Source: Lachnospiraceae bacterium UBA1778
Lineage (GTDB): Bacteria; Bacillota; Clostridia; Lachnospirales; Lachnospiraceae
DNA length: 38,679 nucleotides
Reading direction: 5' to 3'
Assembly: GCA_002315255.1 (NCBI GenBank)
Contig: DCGM01000023.1
Location: 1-38,679, forward strand
Shown in pieces: positions 1 through 7,515 of the stretch. The notes beneath the pieces are model-generated. The model was not told where the DNA came from, did not search any database, and saw nothing but the letters and a program-made list of their open reading frames with translations. Each line of letters opens with the position of its first letter. Within the stretch, counting starts at the first letter, position 1. A program made the position numbers and the translations under genes.

Positions 1-1479
1 GGCGGCAACGGCGGCTACGGCGGCGACGGCGGCGATGGCGGCGACGGCGGAAAGGGCGGACTCGGTGTGGCACCGGAGGTCACCAAAGCGCGTATCACCA
101 TGAATATCTATTCTGTTTCTCCGTCCTGTAATTCTGTTACGGTAAACTATTCCGTAAACGACCCGTACGGACAGCTCGGTGATGTTATCTTCCGCCTCGC
201 AGAGGTCAAGAAGGATATGGAAACCGGACAGTATGTCGAGTATTCCGACACAGAACGCGAGATGAATGCGGATATCGATGCGACTCAGACGACGATCTAT
301 AATCTGACTCCGGGAACCTTCTATGTATTGGAACTCTACTCGGATATCGATTCGACCTGCTATGGTACGACATACTTCTCGACCCCGGTTCTTCCGATTG
401 TTTTGGAAATCCGTTCGGTAACAAAAAACAGCCTTACCTGCTTCGTCCAGTATGATGAACAGTACTTCTTCTCATCCGGAAAAGTGGTCATCTCTGCAGA
501 TGATCTGGTGATCTCTGAAGAAGATATTAATTCTATCAAGGCATCGAACGGTGGCTATGAGTTCACATTGGAAAGCGATTTTACCACGAAGGGAAAGACG
601 ATCATGCTTTCTCTGAAGGATATGATCTATATGGGCAATTATTTCACCCCGGCGCTTCAGATAAAGCATGTGAACCCGTATTACGGTTATAAGGCTTGGG
701 ATGATTATTTAAAGGTCTATCCGGAGATTACGAACTACCGGTATACGACCGACGAAAACGATGTAGTTGTCAGTTCGAACGCTCCCGGAACCAAAGAATC
801 CTACTTACGCTTAAGAGCGGCACTTACCGCCTATTGCGACGAAGAGATTCTTTCGGAGGAGATCAGAGCCATCTACGCTCCTGATCTGGGCGATCGTCTC
901 GAGAGGATTTTACGCTTCATCAATAAAGAAAGCGGCTATACCTTTGAATCTGAAAACTCTATGGAAGACTTCCTTCTTTGCCTGAAGAGCGAAGATTGGG
1001 TCAAGTACAGAACGAAGTATGCGGAAGAGTTAGCATACACGGTTGACAGTTCACTTGAAAGCGTAGACGATTACAACCTGTTAAAGGAAGCTTATACCGA
1101 GTATAAGAACCTTTCGAAGGAAGTCCGTAAGAGCAGCGCTTATCTGGCAGGCTTGAACAATACGTTCGCCGAAGTCATTGCGGCAATGAATAAGGCTTCT
1201 GAGTATTCGTATGAAACGAAGGTCGTCATGGATGCATTCATTTATAAGACGAAGTACAATGAAGCGATTGCGCTGACGAAGTCGTCAGAGATCACGCGTG
1301 AAGATTATGACGATCTGAAGGCGGCATTTGCAGCATATTATAACTGCACCTCAGCGGTTCAGAGCGAAATCAGCATCTCTATTTCAGACAGGAGAGACCT
1401 CATCCTCTTCTATAACACTGAACATGAGTTTGAAGATGCAGACGAGTTAAGCCAGTTCTTCTTGGATGTCGTCGGATAA
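1..1479 (+). CDS. 5'-truncated Gly-rich surface protein with FN3-like and FIVAR-like domains
   Basis: The reading frame is open at the left window edge, so the gene begins upstream; a GTG at 67 lies inside the frame and is unlikely to be the start. The visible 492 residues begin with about 22 residues of Gly-Gly-X repeats (X = N, Y, D, K, L). Two beta-sandwich, fibronectin-III-like stretches follow at about residues 37-125 and 127-225; the first holds the typical FN3 pattern LTPGTFYVLELYSD near residue 103. From about 255 to the end the protein is helical, with repeats such as LLKEAYTEYKNLSKEV and DLKAAFAAYYNCTSAV that resemble FIVAR-type helical modules of extracellular proteins. No C-terminal membrane helix or LPXTG motif is present. 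The Gly-rich start, the domain style and the position just upstream suggest a partner of the giant surface protein downstream. The domain calls are by eye; the function is unknown. Confidence 0.75.
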   Translation, partial: GGNGGYGGDGGDGGDGGKGGLGVAPEVTKARITMNIYSVSPSCNSVTVNYSVNDPYGQLGDVIFRLAEVKKDMETGQYVEYSDTEREMNADIDATQTTIYNLTPGTFYVLELYSDIDSTCYGTTYFSTPVLPIVLEIRSVTKNSLTCFVQYDEQYFFSSGKVVISADDLVISEEDINSIKASNGGYEFTLESDFTTKGKTIMLSLKDMIYMGNYFTPALQIKHVNPYYGYKAWDDYLKVYPEITNYRYTTDENDVVVSSNAPGTKESYLRLRAALTAYCDEEILSEEIRAIYAPDLGDRLERILRFINKESGYTFESENSMEDFLLCLKSEDWVKYRTKYAEELAYTVDSSLESVDDYNLLKEAYTEYKNLSKEVRKSSAYLAGLNNTFAEVIAAMNKASEYSYETKVVMDAFIYKTKYNEAIALTKSSEITREDYDDLKAAFAAYYNCTSAVQSEISISISDRRDLILFYNTEHEFEDADELSQFFLDVVG

Positions 1480-1491
1480 GACGAAAAAAGA

Positions 1492-1520
1492 CCGGTTTAG
1501 CGCCACAGGCGCTAAACCGG
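1492..1520. terminator. Perfect 13-bp hairpin after the surface gene
   Basis: Arms at 1492-1504 and 1508-1520 are perfect reverse complements around a 3-base loop. On the plus strand the hairpin is preceded by six A (1484-1489) and has no U-tract after it. Read on the minus strand it is followed by six T, so it is a textbook terminator only for leftward transcription. It may work on both strands, or it may stabilise the 3' end of the upstream mRNA. It separates the partial surface gene from the F1-like cluster. Confidence 0.5.
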
Positions 1521-1603
1521 GAAGAACTGCCACATTAAACTGTACTAAATTATTTTGGTAAATAAATTTTGAGAATAAGTTAATCTATCAGGAGGATTAA
1601 ATC

Positions 1604-1852
1604 ATGGAAGTTATTGCTCAGACCACTTTATCTGCTATCGGCTGGATGGTAGGCTTAGCGCTGATGGGAATCGGCATCGGACTTGGAATTATGGGCTCAA
1701 AGGTCGCGGAAGCTGTCGGCCGTAACCCGGAAACGCGCAGCGACGTTGTTCACTCTGTGCTGATGGTTGCTATTGTTATGAGCGTTCTTTTACTGCTCTT
1801 GTTCGCATTTGTATTTATTCTTCTTTACTTCAACCCGCTGTTAAACGCGTAA
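1604..1852 (+). CDS. F-type ATPase subunit c-like proteolipid lacking the ion-binding carboxylate
   Basis: This 82-residue protein has two hydrophobic helices (about residues 8-33 and 49-76) joined by a polar loop containing R40-N41-P42-E43, the R-Q/N-P loop of ATP synthase c subunits. Helix 1 has the small-residue run GIGIGLGIMG typical of c-ring packing. In canonical c subunits the essential Asp/Glu lies 20 residues after the loop Arg (R41 to D61 in E. coli). Here that position is S60, next to M59, and helix 2 contains no Asp or Glu at all. The fold is therefore c-like, but the residue that carries H+ or Na+ is missing. The AGGAGG at 1590-1595 fixes the ATG start. It is the first gene of a cluster ordered c, b-delta, alpha, gamma, beta, epsilon. 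It may form a membrane ring that anchors or turns without ion flow (inference). Confidence 0.85.
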   Translation: MEVIAQTTLSAIGWMVGLALMGIGIGLGIMGSKVAEAVGRNPETRSDVVHSVLMVAIVMSVLLLLLFAFVFILLYFNPLLNA

Positions 1853-1891
1853 GACAGAATCAGAAGAAAAAGAGAAGGAAGGAGCAGACCG

Positions 1892-2698
1892 ATGACCATA
1901 GAATTTGTTGCATTGATTGCAATCATGGTCCTATTGATCGGTATCGCTTTCCTGCTGCTTCGGAATCTGGCGTTATCCGCGGATGTGAAGATTCGCTCGG
2001 ATATGCAGCTCCTTTTAAAGAGCTACGACCAGATCATTGATGAGAAGACGAAGGAAATCCACGGCCTTGAATTAGAGAGACAGGATCTCTTAAACAGTAT
2101 GGCCGGGACGAAAAAGAGTCTGAACAGTTTCAATGCGATGCAGAGCGCGCCGTTGAACGCTGAAGGCGGATACGGCAAGGTTGGGAGCGTTCCGATTTTG
2201 CAAGTCGCACAATACAGACCGGAGGACCTGAAGGAGGGCTATAAAGCTATCCGTAACAGTTTCGGACTTTCAAAAGCTGAGAGAAAGGAACTGATCGAAA
2301 AGGCGGTCCAGAATGCCGTGAGCAGGCATAACGGCCGGGGCGATGCTGCGAGAAAGTTATATGAAGCATTGGATTTTGACACCATCTACAAACTGGGCAC
2401 CATGGACGATGCAGAACAGCTGGAAGCGCTGAAGGGCGCTATGGACTCCGATGAGAAGGGGCTTCTGGACGATTACCTTCAGAGTTACGGCGAATACAGC
2501 TTCGATATCGCTGATTTCAGAGACTGGTTAAGAGATTTGGAAACGCTGGAGGGAAGCCGTGTTTCAGTCCGTTGCGGCGACGCGGAAATCTGCCAGGAAG
2601 AAGGCCTGGAATACGATGAAACGATCTTTGAAGGCATCCAGGTACGTGTCGGCAACCAGCTTTATGACTACAGCATAAAGGAAAGAGAGATAGGCTAA
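1892..2698 (+). CDS. Peripheral-stalk protein, b-delta fusion-like
   Basis: The N terminus has one membrane helix (about residues 4-23). A coiled coil rich in K/E/L follows (about 27-75), then a linker and a helical region (about 105-215). The last 45 residues resemble the C-terminal domain of F-type delta: F246-EGIQVRVGNQLYDYS matches the family pattern (G)G-hydrophobic-R-hydrophobic-G-x-x-hydrophobic-x-D-x-S. A membrane-anchored b-type arm joined to a delta-type cap would act as a stator that holds the F1 head, as in the b-delta fusions of mycobacteria. The gene lies between c and alpha, exactly where atpF and atpH usually sit. A ribosome site (AAGGAAGGAG) precedes the ATG at 1892, and the stop overlaps the next start by one base (TAATG). 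Similarity over the middle region is too weak to assign with certainty. Confidence 0.65.
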   Translation: MTIEFVALIAIMVLLIGIAFLLLRNLALSADVKIRSDMQLLLKSYDQIIDEKTKEIHGLELERQDLLNSMAGTKKSLNSFNAMQSAPLNAEGGYGKVGSVPILQVAQYRPEDLKEGYKAIRNSFGLSKAERKELIEKAVQNAVSRHNGRGDAARKLYEALDFDTIYKLGTMDDAEQLEALKGAMDSDEKGLLDDYLQSYGEYSFDIADFRDWLRDLETLEGSRVSVRCGDAEICQEEGLEYDETIFEGIQVRVGNQLYDYSIKEREIG

Positions 2699-4032
2699 TG
2701 AACAACTATATTAATAAAATTGTAGATGGAAAAGTAAGCCAGATCAATGAAGGCAATAACATCCGCGAAGTCGGACGTGTCCGTAAGGTCCAGACCTATA
2801 TGGTTGAGGTCAGCGGAATGACCGGAGCCGCTTATTTTGACAAGGTAGTCATCGAGCGCCCGGGAAAAGGTGAGGTTGCGGAAGGTTACGTCGACCGTGT
2901 AGAGCGGAACGGCGTTATGGTCGCATTGACGAACAAATATGACGAACTCCTGATTGGCGATGAAGCAGTCGGAACCGGAGCAGCATTCTCGATGCAGTAT
3001 TCGGAAGACTCGATTGGCCATGTCATTGACATGTTCGGCAATGACCGTCTGAATAATAAGCGTTTCACCGATCTTCTGGAATTCCCGGTTGAGAGCGAGA
3101 ACACCCCGATTATGGAACGTGGTGAAGTCAAGCGTCCGTTCCATACCGGAATCACCGGAATCGATCTGATGTATCCGATCGGCCGTGGCCAGAGACAGCT
3201 CATCATTGGCGACAAGAAGACCGGAAAGACGCAGATTCTGCTCGACGCGATTGCCAACCAGCGCGAAGAGAACATGCTCTGCATCTATTGCGCAGTCGGT
3301 AAGACTAAGAAGGAAGTCAAGGAAATCTATGCCGACCTTCTTCGCCGCGGCGCTATGAACTATACGATCATTATCGCGGCATTCAATGACGAATGTCCGC
3401 CGACGATGCGGAATACGCCGTATGCCGCTATGACGATTGCTCAGCATTATATGCTGACACAGGCGCGCGACGTCTTGATCTGCATCGATGACTTAAAGCG
3501 TCACGCAGATGTCTGCCGTGAAATCGCTCTTCTTTCCGGTAAAGTACCGGGAAGAGATGCATATCCGCCGGATATCTTCTATGCACATTCGAGACTTCTG
3601 GAGAAGGGCTGCCAGCATTTGAACGGCGGCAGCATCACCGTTCTTCCGGTCTGCGAGACCAAGGGCGGCGATATCACCGATTATATCTCCACGAACATCA
3701 TCTCCATCACAGACGGCCAGATCGTTCTTTCCGCAAAGAACTTCGAGCGTGGCTTAAAGCCGGCTATCGATTACGGTCTTTCTGTTTCCCGTCTGGGCGG
3801 CGCAGTCCAGACCGGTACGATGAAGCGTACGAACGCAGCGATGCGTCGTGAACTTCTGAGCTATCTGGAGACGAGAGAAGTCTATGAACTCACGAACGAG
3901 AATGAACTCGGTCAGGAACTTCAGAAGAAACTGAAACGCGGTGCGGAAATCCTTTCCAAGCTTGTTCAGCCGAAGTACAGCCCGCGTTCAGAGGACCGCA
4001 TCGTCGCAGATTTCAGCGAACTGATGAAATAA
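2698..4032 (+). CDS. F1 ATPase alpha subunit-like protein
   Basis: The protein has 444 residues. The P-loop GDKKTGKT (171-178) sits within GRGQRQLIIGDKKTGKT, the alpha-subunit signature. The Walker B region reads RDVLICIDDLKRHADVCRE, followed by GRDAYPPDIFYAHSRLLEK, which matches the alpha motif GREAFPGDVFYLHSRLLER. SVSRLGGAVQT (from residue 362) keeps the arginine finger that completes the catalytic site of beta. The P-loop position is as in E. coli AtpA, but only about 80 residues follow the arginine finger compared with about 137, so the C-terminal helical domain is shortened. It should form the non-catalytic partner of the beta-like protein in a cytoplasmic hexamer. It is translationally coupled to the gene before it. 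The symbol atpA is withheld because the complex differs from ATP synthase. Confidence 0.9.
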   Translation: MNNYINKIVDGKVSQINEGNNIREVGRVRKVQTYMVEVSGMTGAAYFDKVVIERPGKGEVAEGYVDRVERNGVMVALTNKYDELLIGDEAVGTGAAFSMQYSEDSIGHVIDMFGNDRLNNKRFTDLLEFPVESENTPIMERGEVKRPFHTGITGIDLMYPIGRGQRQLIIGDKKTGKTQILLDAIANQREENMLCIYCAVGKTKKEVKEIYADLLRRGAMNYTIIIAAFNDECPPTMRNTPYAAMTIAQHYMLTQARDVLICIDDLKRHADVCREIALLSGKVPGRDAYPPDIFYAHSRLLEKGCQHLNGGSITVLPVCETKGGDITDYISTNIISITDGQIVLSAKNFERGLKPAIDYGLSVSRLGGAVQTGTMKRTNAAMRRELLSYLETREVYELTNENELGQELQKKLKRGAEILSKLVQPKYSPRSEDRIVADFSELMK

Positions 4033-4128
4033 CAGTTTCAGCAGCTGTTAAAGCGGATCTATTGGTTTTGTCACAGTGAAGCGCCGGCGATGCCGCGCAG
4101 TACCGATTACTTGGATCAGGAGTAAGCC

Positions 4129-4926
4129 GTGAATCTAAAAGCTATCGTAAAAGTTATGAATTTCCACGCTATCATGCGAGTGGATAAAGCAAACCGCCAA
4201 GCCATGCGTTATAAGACGCTGGAAGCGGAAGTGCTCCGGATGATTGATCTCATCCAGAACAACCGAAACCTGATATTGGATAAGCGAATCCTAAACCCGT
4301 CGCCGAACGGTCCACGGCTTCGCATCTATATCGGCTCGGATATGGGCTTCTGTGGAGCTGTAAACACTTCCGTCAATGCGATGCTCGAGAATGAAACGAA
4401 AAAGAATACGATTATCATTATCGGAAAGAAGATTCACTCACCGGTCCCGGTCCGTCTCTGCATGACACGCGACGAATTCGACGAGCATTACGAGCAGGTG
4501 GTGGAGGTCATTGAAGAGGTCATTCACTCGAAGAAGTATTCTGGAATCGACATCTGCTACGACCACTTCTACAACTTCTCCCACATCGAGCCGATCATGA
4601 AGACGATCTTCCCGATGGAGATTGAGAGGGATGAGTTCGAAACCTACGAGGAGGATTTCTCCATCGAAGGCGGAGACGTCGGTTCCCTCATGGAGGAACT
4701 GCTGACGACTGCATTGAACTATGAAGTCAAGGTCGCGGCGGTCGTCTCATACGCCTCGGAAAACGTGCTCCGTGAAGCCGCTACCAATGAATCGATGAAA
4801 CGGATCGAGGAAATGGAAGTGCAGGAGTTATGGCAACACCACAAGGAAATCAATGAACTCGCGAGCAGAAAAGTTACTGATTCTTATCTGAAGACCAGAC
4901 ATCGTGAAGCAGCGAAGAGAAAATAG
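4129..4926 (+). CDS. F1 ATPase gamma subunit-like central shaft protein
   Basis: The protein has 265 residues compared with about 285-290 for typical AtpG. It starts at GTG with GGAG about 7 bases upstream. The N-terminal helix includes KANRQAMRYKTLEAEV, where AtpG has its KITKAMEMVA helix. A Rossmann-like core follows with G69-SDMGFCG, matching the SDRGLCGGLN motif, and then IIIIGKKI. The C-terminal helix VSYASENVLREAATNESMKR corresponds to the SEN-x3-R-x2-A-M helix of gamma. Both long helices that form the rotating shaft are therefore present, so a rotary or at least asymmetric central stalk is plausible. It sits between alpha and beta as in atp operons. The 96-base gap before it is the longest inside the F1 block, and I see no promoter there. 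Confidence 0.85.
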   Translation: MNLKAIVKVMNFHAIMRVDKANRQAMRYKTLEAEVLRMIDLIQNNRNLILDKRILNPSPNGPRLRIYIGSDMGFCGAVNTSVNAMLENETKKNTIIIIGKKIHSPVPVRLCMTRDEFDEHYEQVVEVIEEVIHSKKYSGIDICYDHFYNFSHIEPIMKTIFPMEIERDEFETYEEDFSIEGGDVGSLMEELLTTALNYEVKVAAVVSYASENVLREAATNESMKRIEEMEVQELWQHHKEINELASRKVTDSYLKTRHREAAKRK

Positions 4927-4937
4927 GAGAGTGTATT

Positions 4938-6593
4938 ATGAATAATGAGAATTATAAAGATATCCCAGAGGAAGAACTCAATATTTTCAGCCTGGATGAT
5001 GATTCCGTAAAGGAAGACCTTGTAAAAGCATTTACAGGAGAAGAGAAAGAACCTGAAGAGGTCCAGGCCGCTGTGGAAGAGAAAGCAGAAGCTCCGGCTG
5101 AAGCAAAGGCTGAAAAGAAGGCAGAAGCTAAGGCTGAAAAGAAAGCGGAACCGGCTCCGGCGAAGGCAGTAAAGGCCGTCAAGCCGGGAAAGAAGGCTTC
5201 AGAATCGAAGGCAGTCACTTCCGGTAAGAAGGAAGGCGAACCTGTCGGCCGCATCATTTCTGTTTCTGACCTGAAGGTTGAAATTCTGTTAGACAAGGAA
5301 GTCGGGAATAAGGACATCCTGGTCTGCGAATGCGGCGGAAAAGAATACCGTTTTGAAGTTACCGAGATGGAGGGAAGCATTGCCATTACCGTTCCGTTTG
5401 ACAGTGTTATCGGCTTACGGAGAGGCATTGACGTCTTCCGTATCGGCGGCGGTCTCTGTGTTCCGTATAATGATGAAATCGTCGGTAAGATCTTTAATAC
5501 GTATGGTCAGCCGTTAGACGATTCGAAGGTCGAAAGCGACGCTGTGAGAAACGTTTACGACGGAAACCTTGCGATGGATGAGATCCGTATCGATGCGGAT
5601 ATCATGTGGACCGGTATCAAGGTCCTCGATTTCCTGTCCCCGCTTCGTAAAGGCTTTAAGATGGGCCTTTTAGGCGGCGCAGGCGTCGGTAAGACCGTCC
5701 TTATCAAGGAATTGATCCACAACGTCTATACGAACCTGAATTCAAACTCCGTCTTCATCGGATGCGGCGAGCGTTCCCGTGAAGGCCGTGAGCTTTACAA
5801 TGAAATGGTTGAAGGCAACCTGATGGATAAGATCACGATGGTCTTCGGTCAGATGGGCGAGAACGCTATGGCACGTTCCAGAAGCGTTACTTCCGGTCTT
5901 ACGATGGCAGAGTATCTCCGTGACGAGAAGAATCAGGACGTCCTTCTTTTCATCGATAATATTTATCGTTATGTCCAGGCAAACTCCGAGATTTCTGCAG
6001 AATCCGGACATCTGCCGATCGACAATGGTTATTCGACCACGATGCTTTCTGAAATCAGTGATGTCGAGGAGCGTATCAACTCTACTGAAAATGGCGCTAT
6101 CACTTCCTTCCAGGCTATCTTCATCCCGGCCGATGACTTAAACGATGCCGCTGTTCATGCTGTCCAGCAGCACTTAGACGGCCAGGTTGTTCTTGATCGT
6201 AAAGTTGCAGAAAAAGGTCTGTATCCGGCAGTTAACGTCTTCCGTACGACTTCCAGACTTCTGGATCCGGAATTCGTCGGCGAGCGTCATGCACGTCTGG
6301 CACAGGAAGCGGTCCGCTATCTGTCCCGTTATGAAGAACTGGAAGAGATCGTCGCATTGATCGGTATCGATGAGCTTTCACTTGAAGATCAGAGCATTTT
6401 CTATCGTTCCAGAAAGCTTCGCAACTACTTCTCGCAGCCGATGTTCGTCGCTGAGGACTTCACCGGTATCCCGGGCCAGTTCGTTGCGATCGAAGACATT
6501 CTGAACGACGTCGAGGATATCCTGACGGGTGTCTACGATAAGAAGGATGAGAGCCGGTTCATGTATATCGGCAAGGCTAGAGGCTACGTGTAA
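4938..6593 (+). CDS. F1 ATPase beta subunit-like catalytic protein with long N-terminal extension
   Basis: The protein has 551 residues. The catalytic parts are intact: P-loop GGAGVGKT (246-253), G277-E278-R in GERSREGRELYNEMVE (E278 corresponds to the catalytic glutamate), Walker B LLFIDNIYRY, the SAESGHLPIDNGYSTT segment, and a DELSLED loop (478-484) that in beta touches gamma. It should therefore hydrolyse ATP. About 97 extra residues precede the normal beta fold: an acidic start (1-50), then an Ala/Lys/Glu-rich repeat with several AEKKAEAK-like units (about 50-90), probably a flexible or helical tether. Canonical AtpD has no such extension. The gene follows gamma by 11 bases, with an AGGAG site. 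It may work only as an ATPase, since the c-like protein lacks its ion site (inference). Confidence 0.9.
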   Translation: MNNENYKDIPEEELNIFSLDDDSVKEDLVKAFTGEEKEPEEVQAAVEEKAEAPAEAKAEKKAEAKAEKKAEPAPAKAVKAVKPGKKASESKAVTSGKKEGEPVGRIISVSDLKVEILLDKEVGNKDILVCECGGKEYRFEVTEMEGSIAITVPFDSVIGLRRGIDVFRIGGGLCVPYNDEIVGKIFNTYGQPLDDSKVESDAVRNVYDGNLAMDEIRIDADIMWTGIKVLDFLSPLRKGFKMGLLGGAGVGKTVLIKELIHNVYTNLNSNSVFIGCGERSREGRELYNEMVEGNLMDKITMVFGQMGENAMARSRSVTSGLTMAEYLRDEKNQDVLLFIDNIYRYVQANSEISAESGHLPIDNGYSTTMLSEISDVEERINSTENGAITSFQAIFIPADDLNDAAVHAVQQHLDGQVVLDRKVAEKGLYPAVNVFRTTSRLLDPEFVGERHARLAQEAVRYLSRYEELEEIVALIGIDELSLEDQSIFYRSRKLRNYFSQPMFVAEDFTGIPGQFVAIEDILNDVEDILTGVYDKKDESRFMYIGKARGYV

Positions 6594-6610
6594 TCTAAAG
6601 GAGTATCAAG

Positions 6611-6970
6611 ATGCAGGATACGCAGAACAATGAGTATCTGGACAGTTTGATCGGCACCGGCATTATCCAGGCGCGTGTAACCGATTTCGAGCACGGACTT
6701 CGGATTTTCGATGAGATCGTAGCTATCCGGGTGAAAAGTAAAGATTATTCTCTGCTGATCATGGAAGATTATTTCCCGATTATGGGCGCAGTGACCGGTA
6801 CCGTCGAGTTCTTAACGAACGAAGACAGCATCTCATTAGGCCAGTTAAAGGGATATTATGTCCATCGGAACAATGAATTCCGTCTGATGGTCGACGAATT
6901 CGTGGAAGAGAAGAAGAAAGCCGCCGAAGAAGCAGAAGAAAAAGCAGAAGAAACTGCGGAAGAGAAATAA
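6611..6970 (+). CDS. F1 ATPase epsilon subunit-like protein with acidic tail
   Basis: The protein has 119 residues. About residues 20-95 form beta strands in the manner of the epsilon N-terminal sandwich: FDEIVAIRVKSKDYSLLIME, then DYFPIMGAVTGTVEF, which resembles the GILPGHAPLxTxLxxG segment of AtpC, then LGQLKGYYVHRNNEFRLMV. The usual C-terminal two-helix inhibitory domain is missing and is replaced by about 20 residues made almost only of E, K and A. The assignment rests on the position directly after beta, the size and the strand pattern; sequence identity is low. The ribosome site is AAAGGAG at 6597-6603. The stop overlaps the next start (TAATG), so the two are translationally coupled. 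Confidence 0.65.
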   Translation: MQDTQNNEYLDSLIGTGIIQARVTDFEHGLRIFDEIVAIRVKSKDYSLLIMEDYFPIMGAVTGTVEFLTNEDSISLGQLKGYYVHRNNEFRLMVDEFVEEKKKAAEEAEEKAEETAEEK

Positions 6971-7515
6971 TGGAATTTGTAACAAAACTGTTTGAGAAGA
7001 TGGTCGGATTCAGAACCCAGGGCTTGATTGCGCTGGGCTTGACCGTTGTGGTTTTCCTGCTCGGACTGATCCTCATCCGTAAACTGAATGTACGTGGCGA
7101 ATGTAACACCTTTGCCGTCGGCCTCGTCGGTCTTCGCGGACGGAGCTGTCTCCACCTTTCCTTTGCATGGACGCGGTTTGCATTTTATGCGTCGTTTCTT
7201 GTATTAGGACAGAAAGCCGACCTCGAACAGTATATCGTATTTGCTATCCTTACGGTGGCCCTGATTCTGATGAACTTCAGCTGGAACAATATTCTGACAG
7301 AACTGGTCGGAGCAGTCGTCCTGGCTGTCGGTTTATGGCTTGGCTCGACGCTTTTAAGCTACAGCAACCAGATTCAGCATAGCCAGGATATTCGCGGCGC
7401 TTATATACTTTTAAGCGTATTTTTGATTGTCTGTGCGGCGATCATTCTGGTCCGCGAATATATCATCGTGTCAGGAGAAAGGAAGAACTTCGATGAAACA
7501 GCCGAAACAGAATAA
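6970..7515 (+). CDS. Multi-pass membrane protein of the F1-like cluster
   Basis: I do not recognise the family. The 181-residue protein has about five hydrophobic segments: near 17-37, a weaker one at 66-82, then 88-106, 110-130 and 143-163. A positively charged cytoplasmic loop (LNVRGE, GLRGRS) follows the first. No RLFGN-type motif, which would mark ATP synthase subunit a, is visible. It is joined to the epsilon-like gene by a one-base overlap, so it belongs to the same unit. It is the only multi-pass protein besides the c-like one, so it is the obvious candidate for the membrane partner that replaces subunit a (inference). It could also be a docking protein for the two anchored surface proteins that follow. 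Confidence 0.75.
   Translation: MEFVTKLFEKMVGFRTQGLIALGLTVVVFLLGLILIRKLNVRGECNTFAVGLVGLRGRSCLHLSFAWTRFAFYASFLVLGQKADLEQYIVFAILTVALILMNFSWNNILTELVGAVVLAVGLWLGSTLLSYSNQIQHSQDIRGAYILLSVFLIVCAAIILVREYIIVSGERKNFDETAETE

Noticed and set aside
1..66. Gly-rich repeat taken as a DNA repeat or CRISPR-like array
   Set aside because: It is in frame with the following coding sequence and encodes Gly-Gly-X; there are no spacers.
2695..3447. Long minus-strand open frame opposite the alpha-like gene
   Set aside because: It mirrors a well-supported F1 alpha gene in codon-biased DNA, has no ribosome site and its product resembles nothing.
4952..5428. Ser/Phe/Ala-rich minus-strand frame
   Set aside because: It is the complement of the Glu/Lys/Ala-rich arm of the beta-like protein.
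1604..6970. Ordinary ATP synthase operon (atpEFHAGDC)
   Set aside because: Gene order fits, but the c-like protein lacks the ion-binding acid, subunit a is absent, several subunits are remodelled and the unit continues into a giant surface protein.
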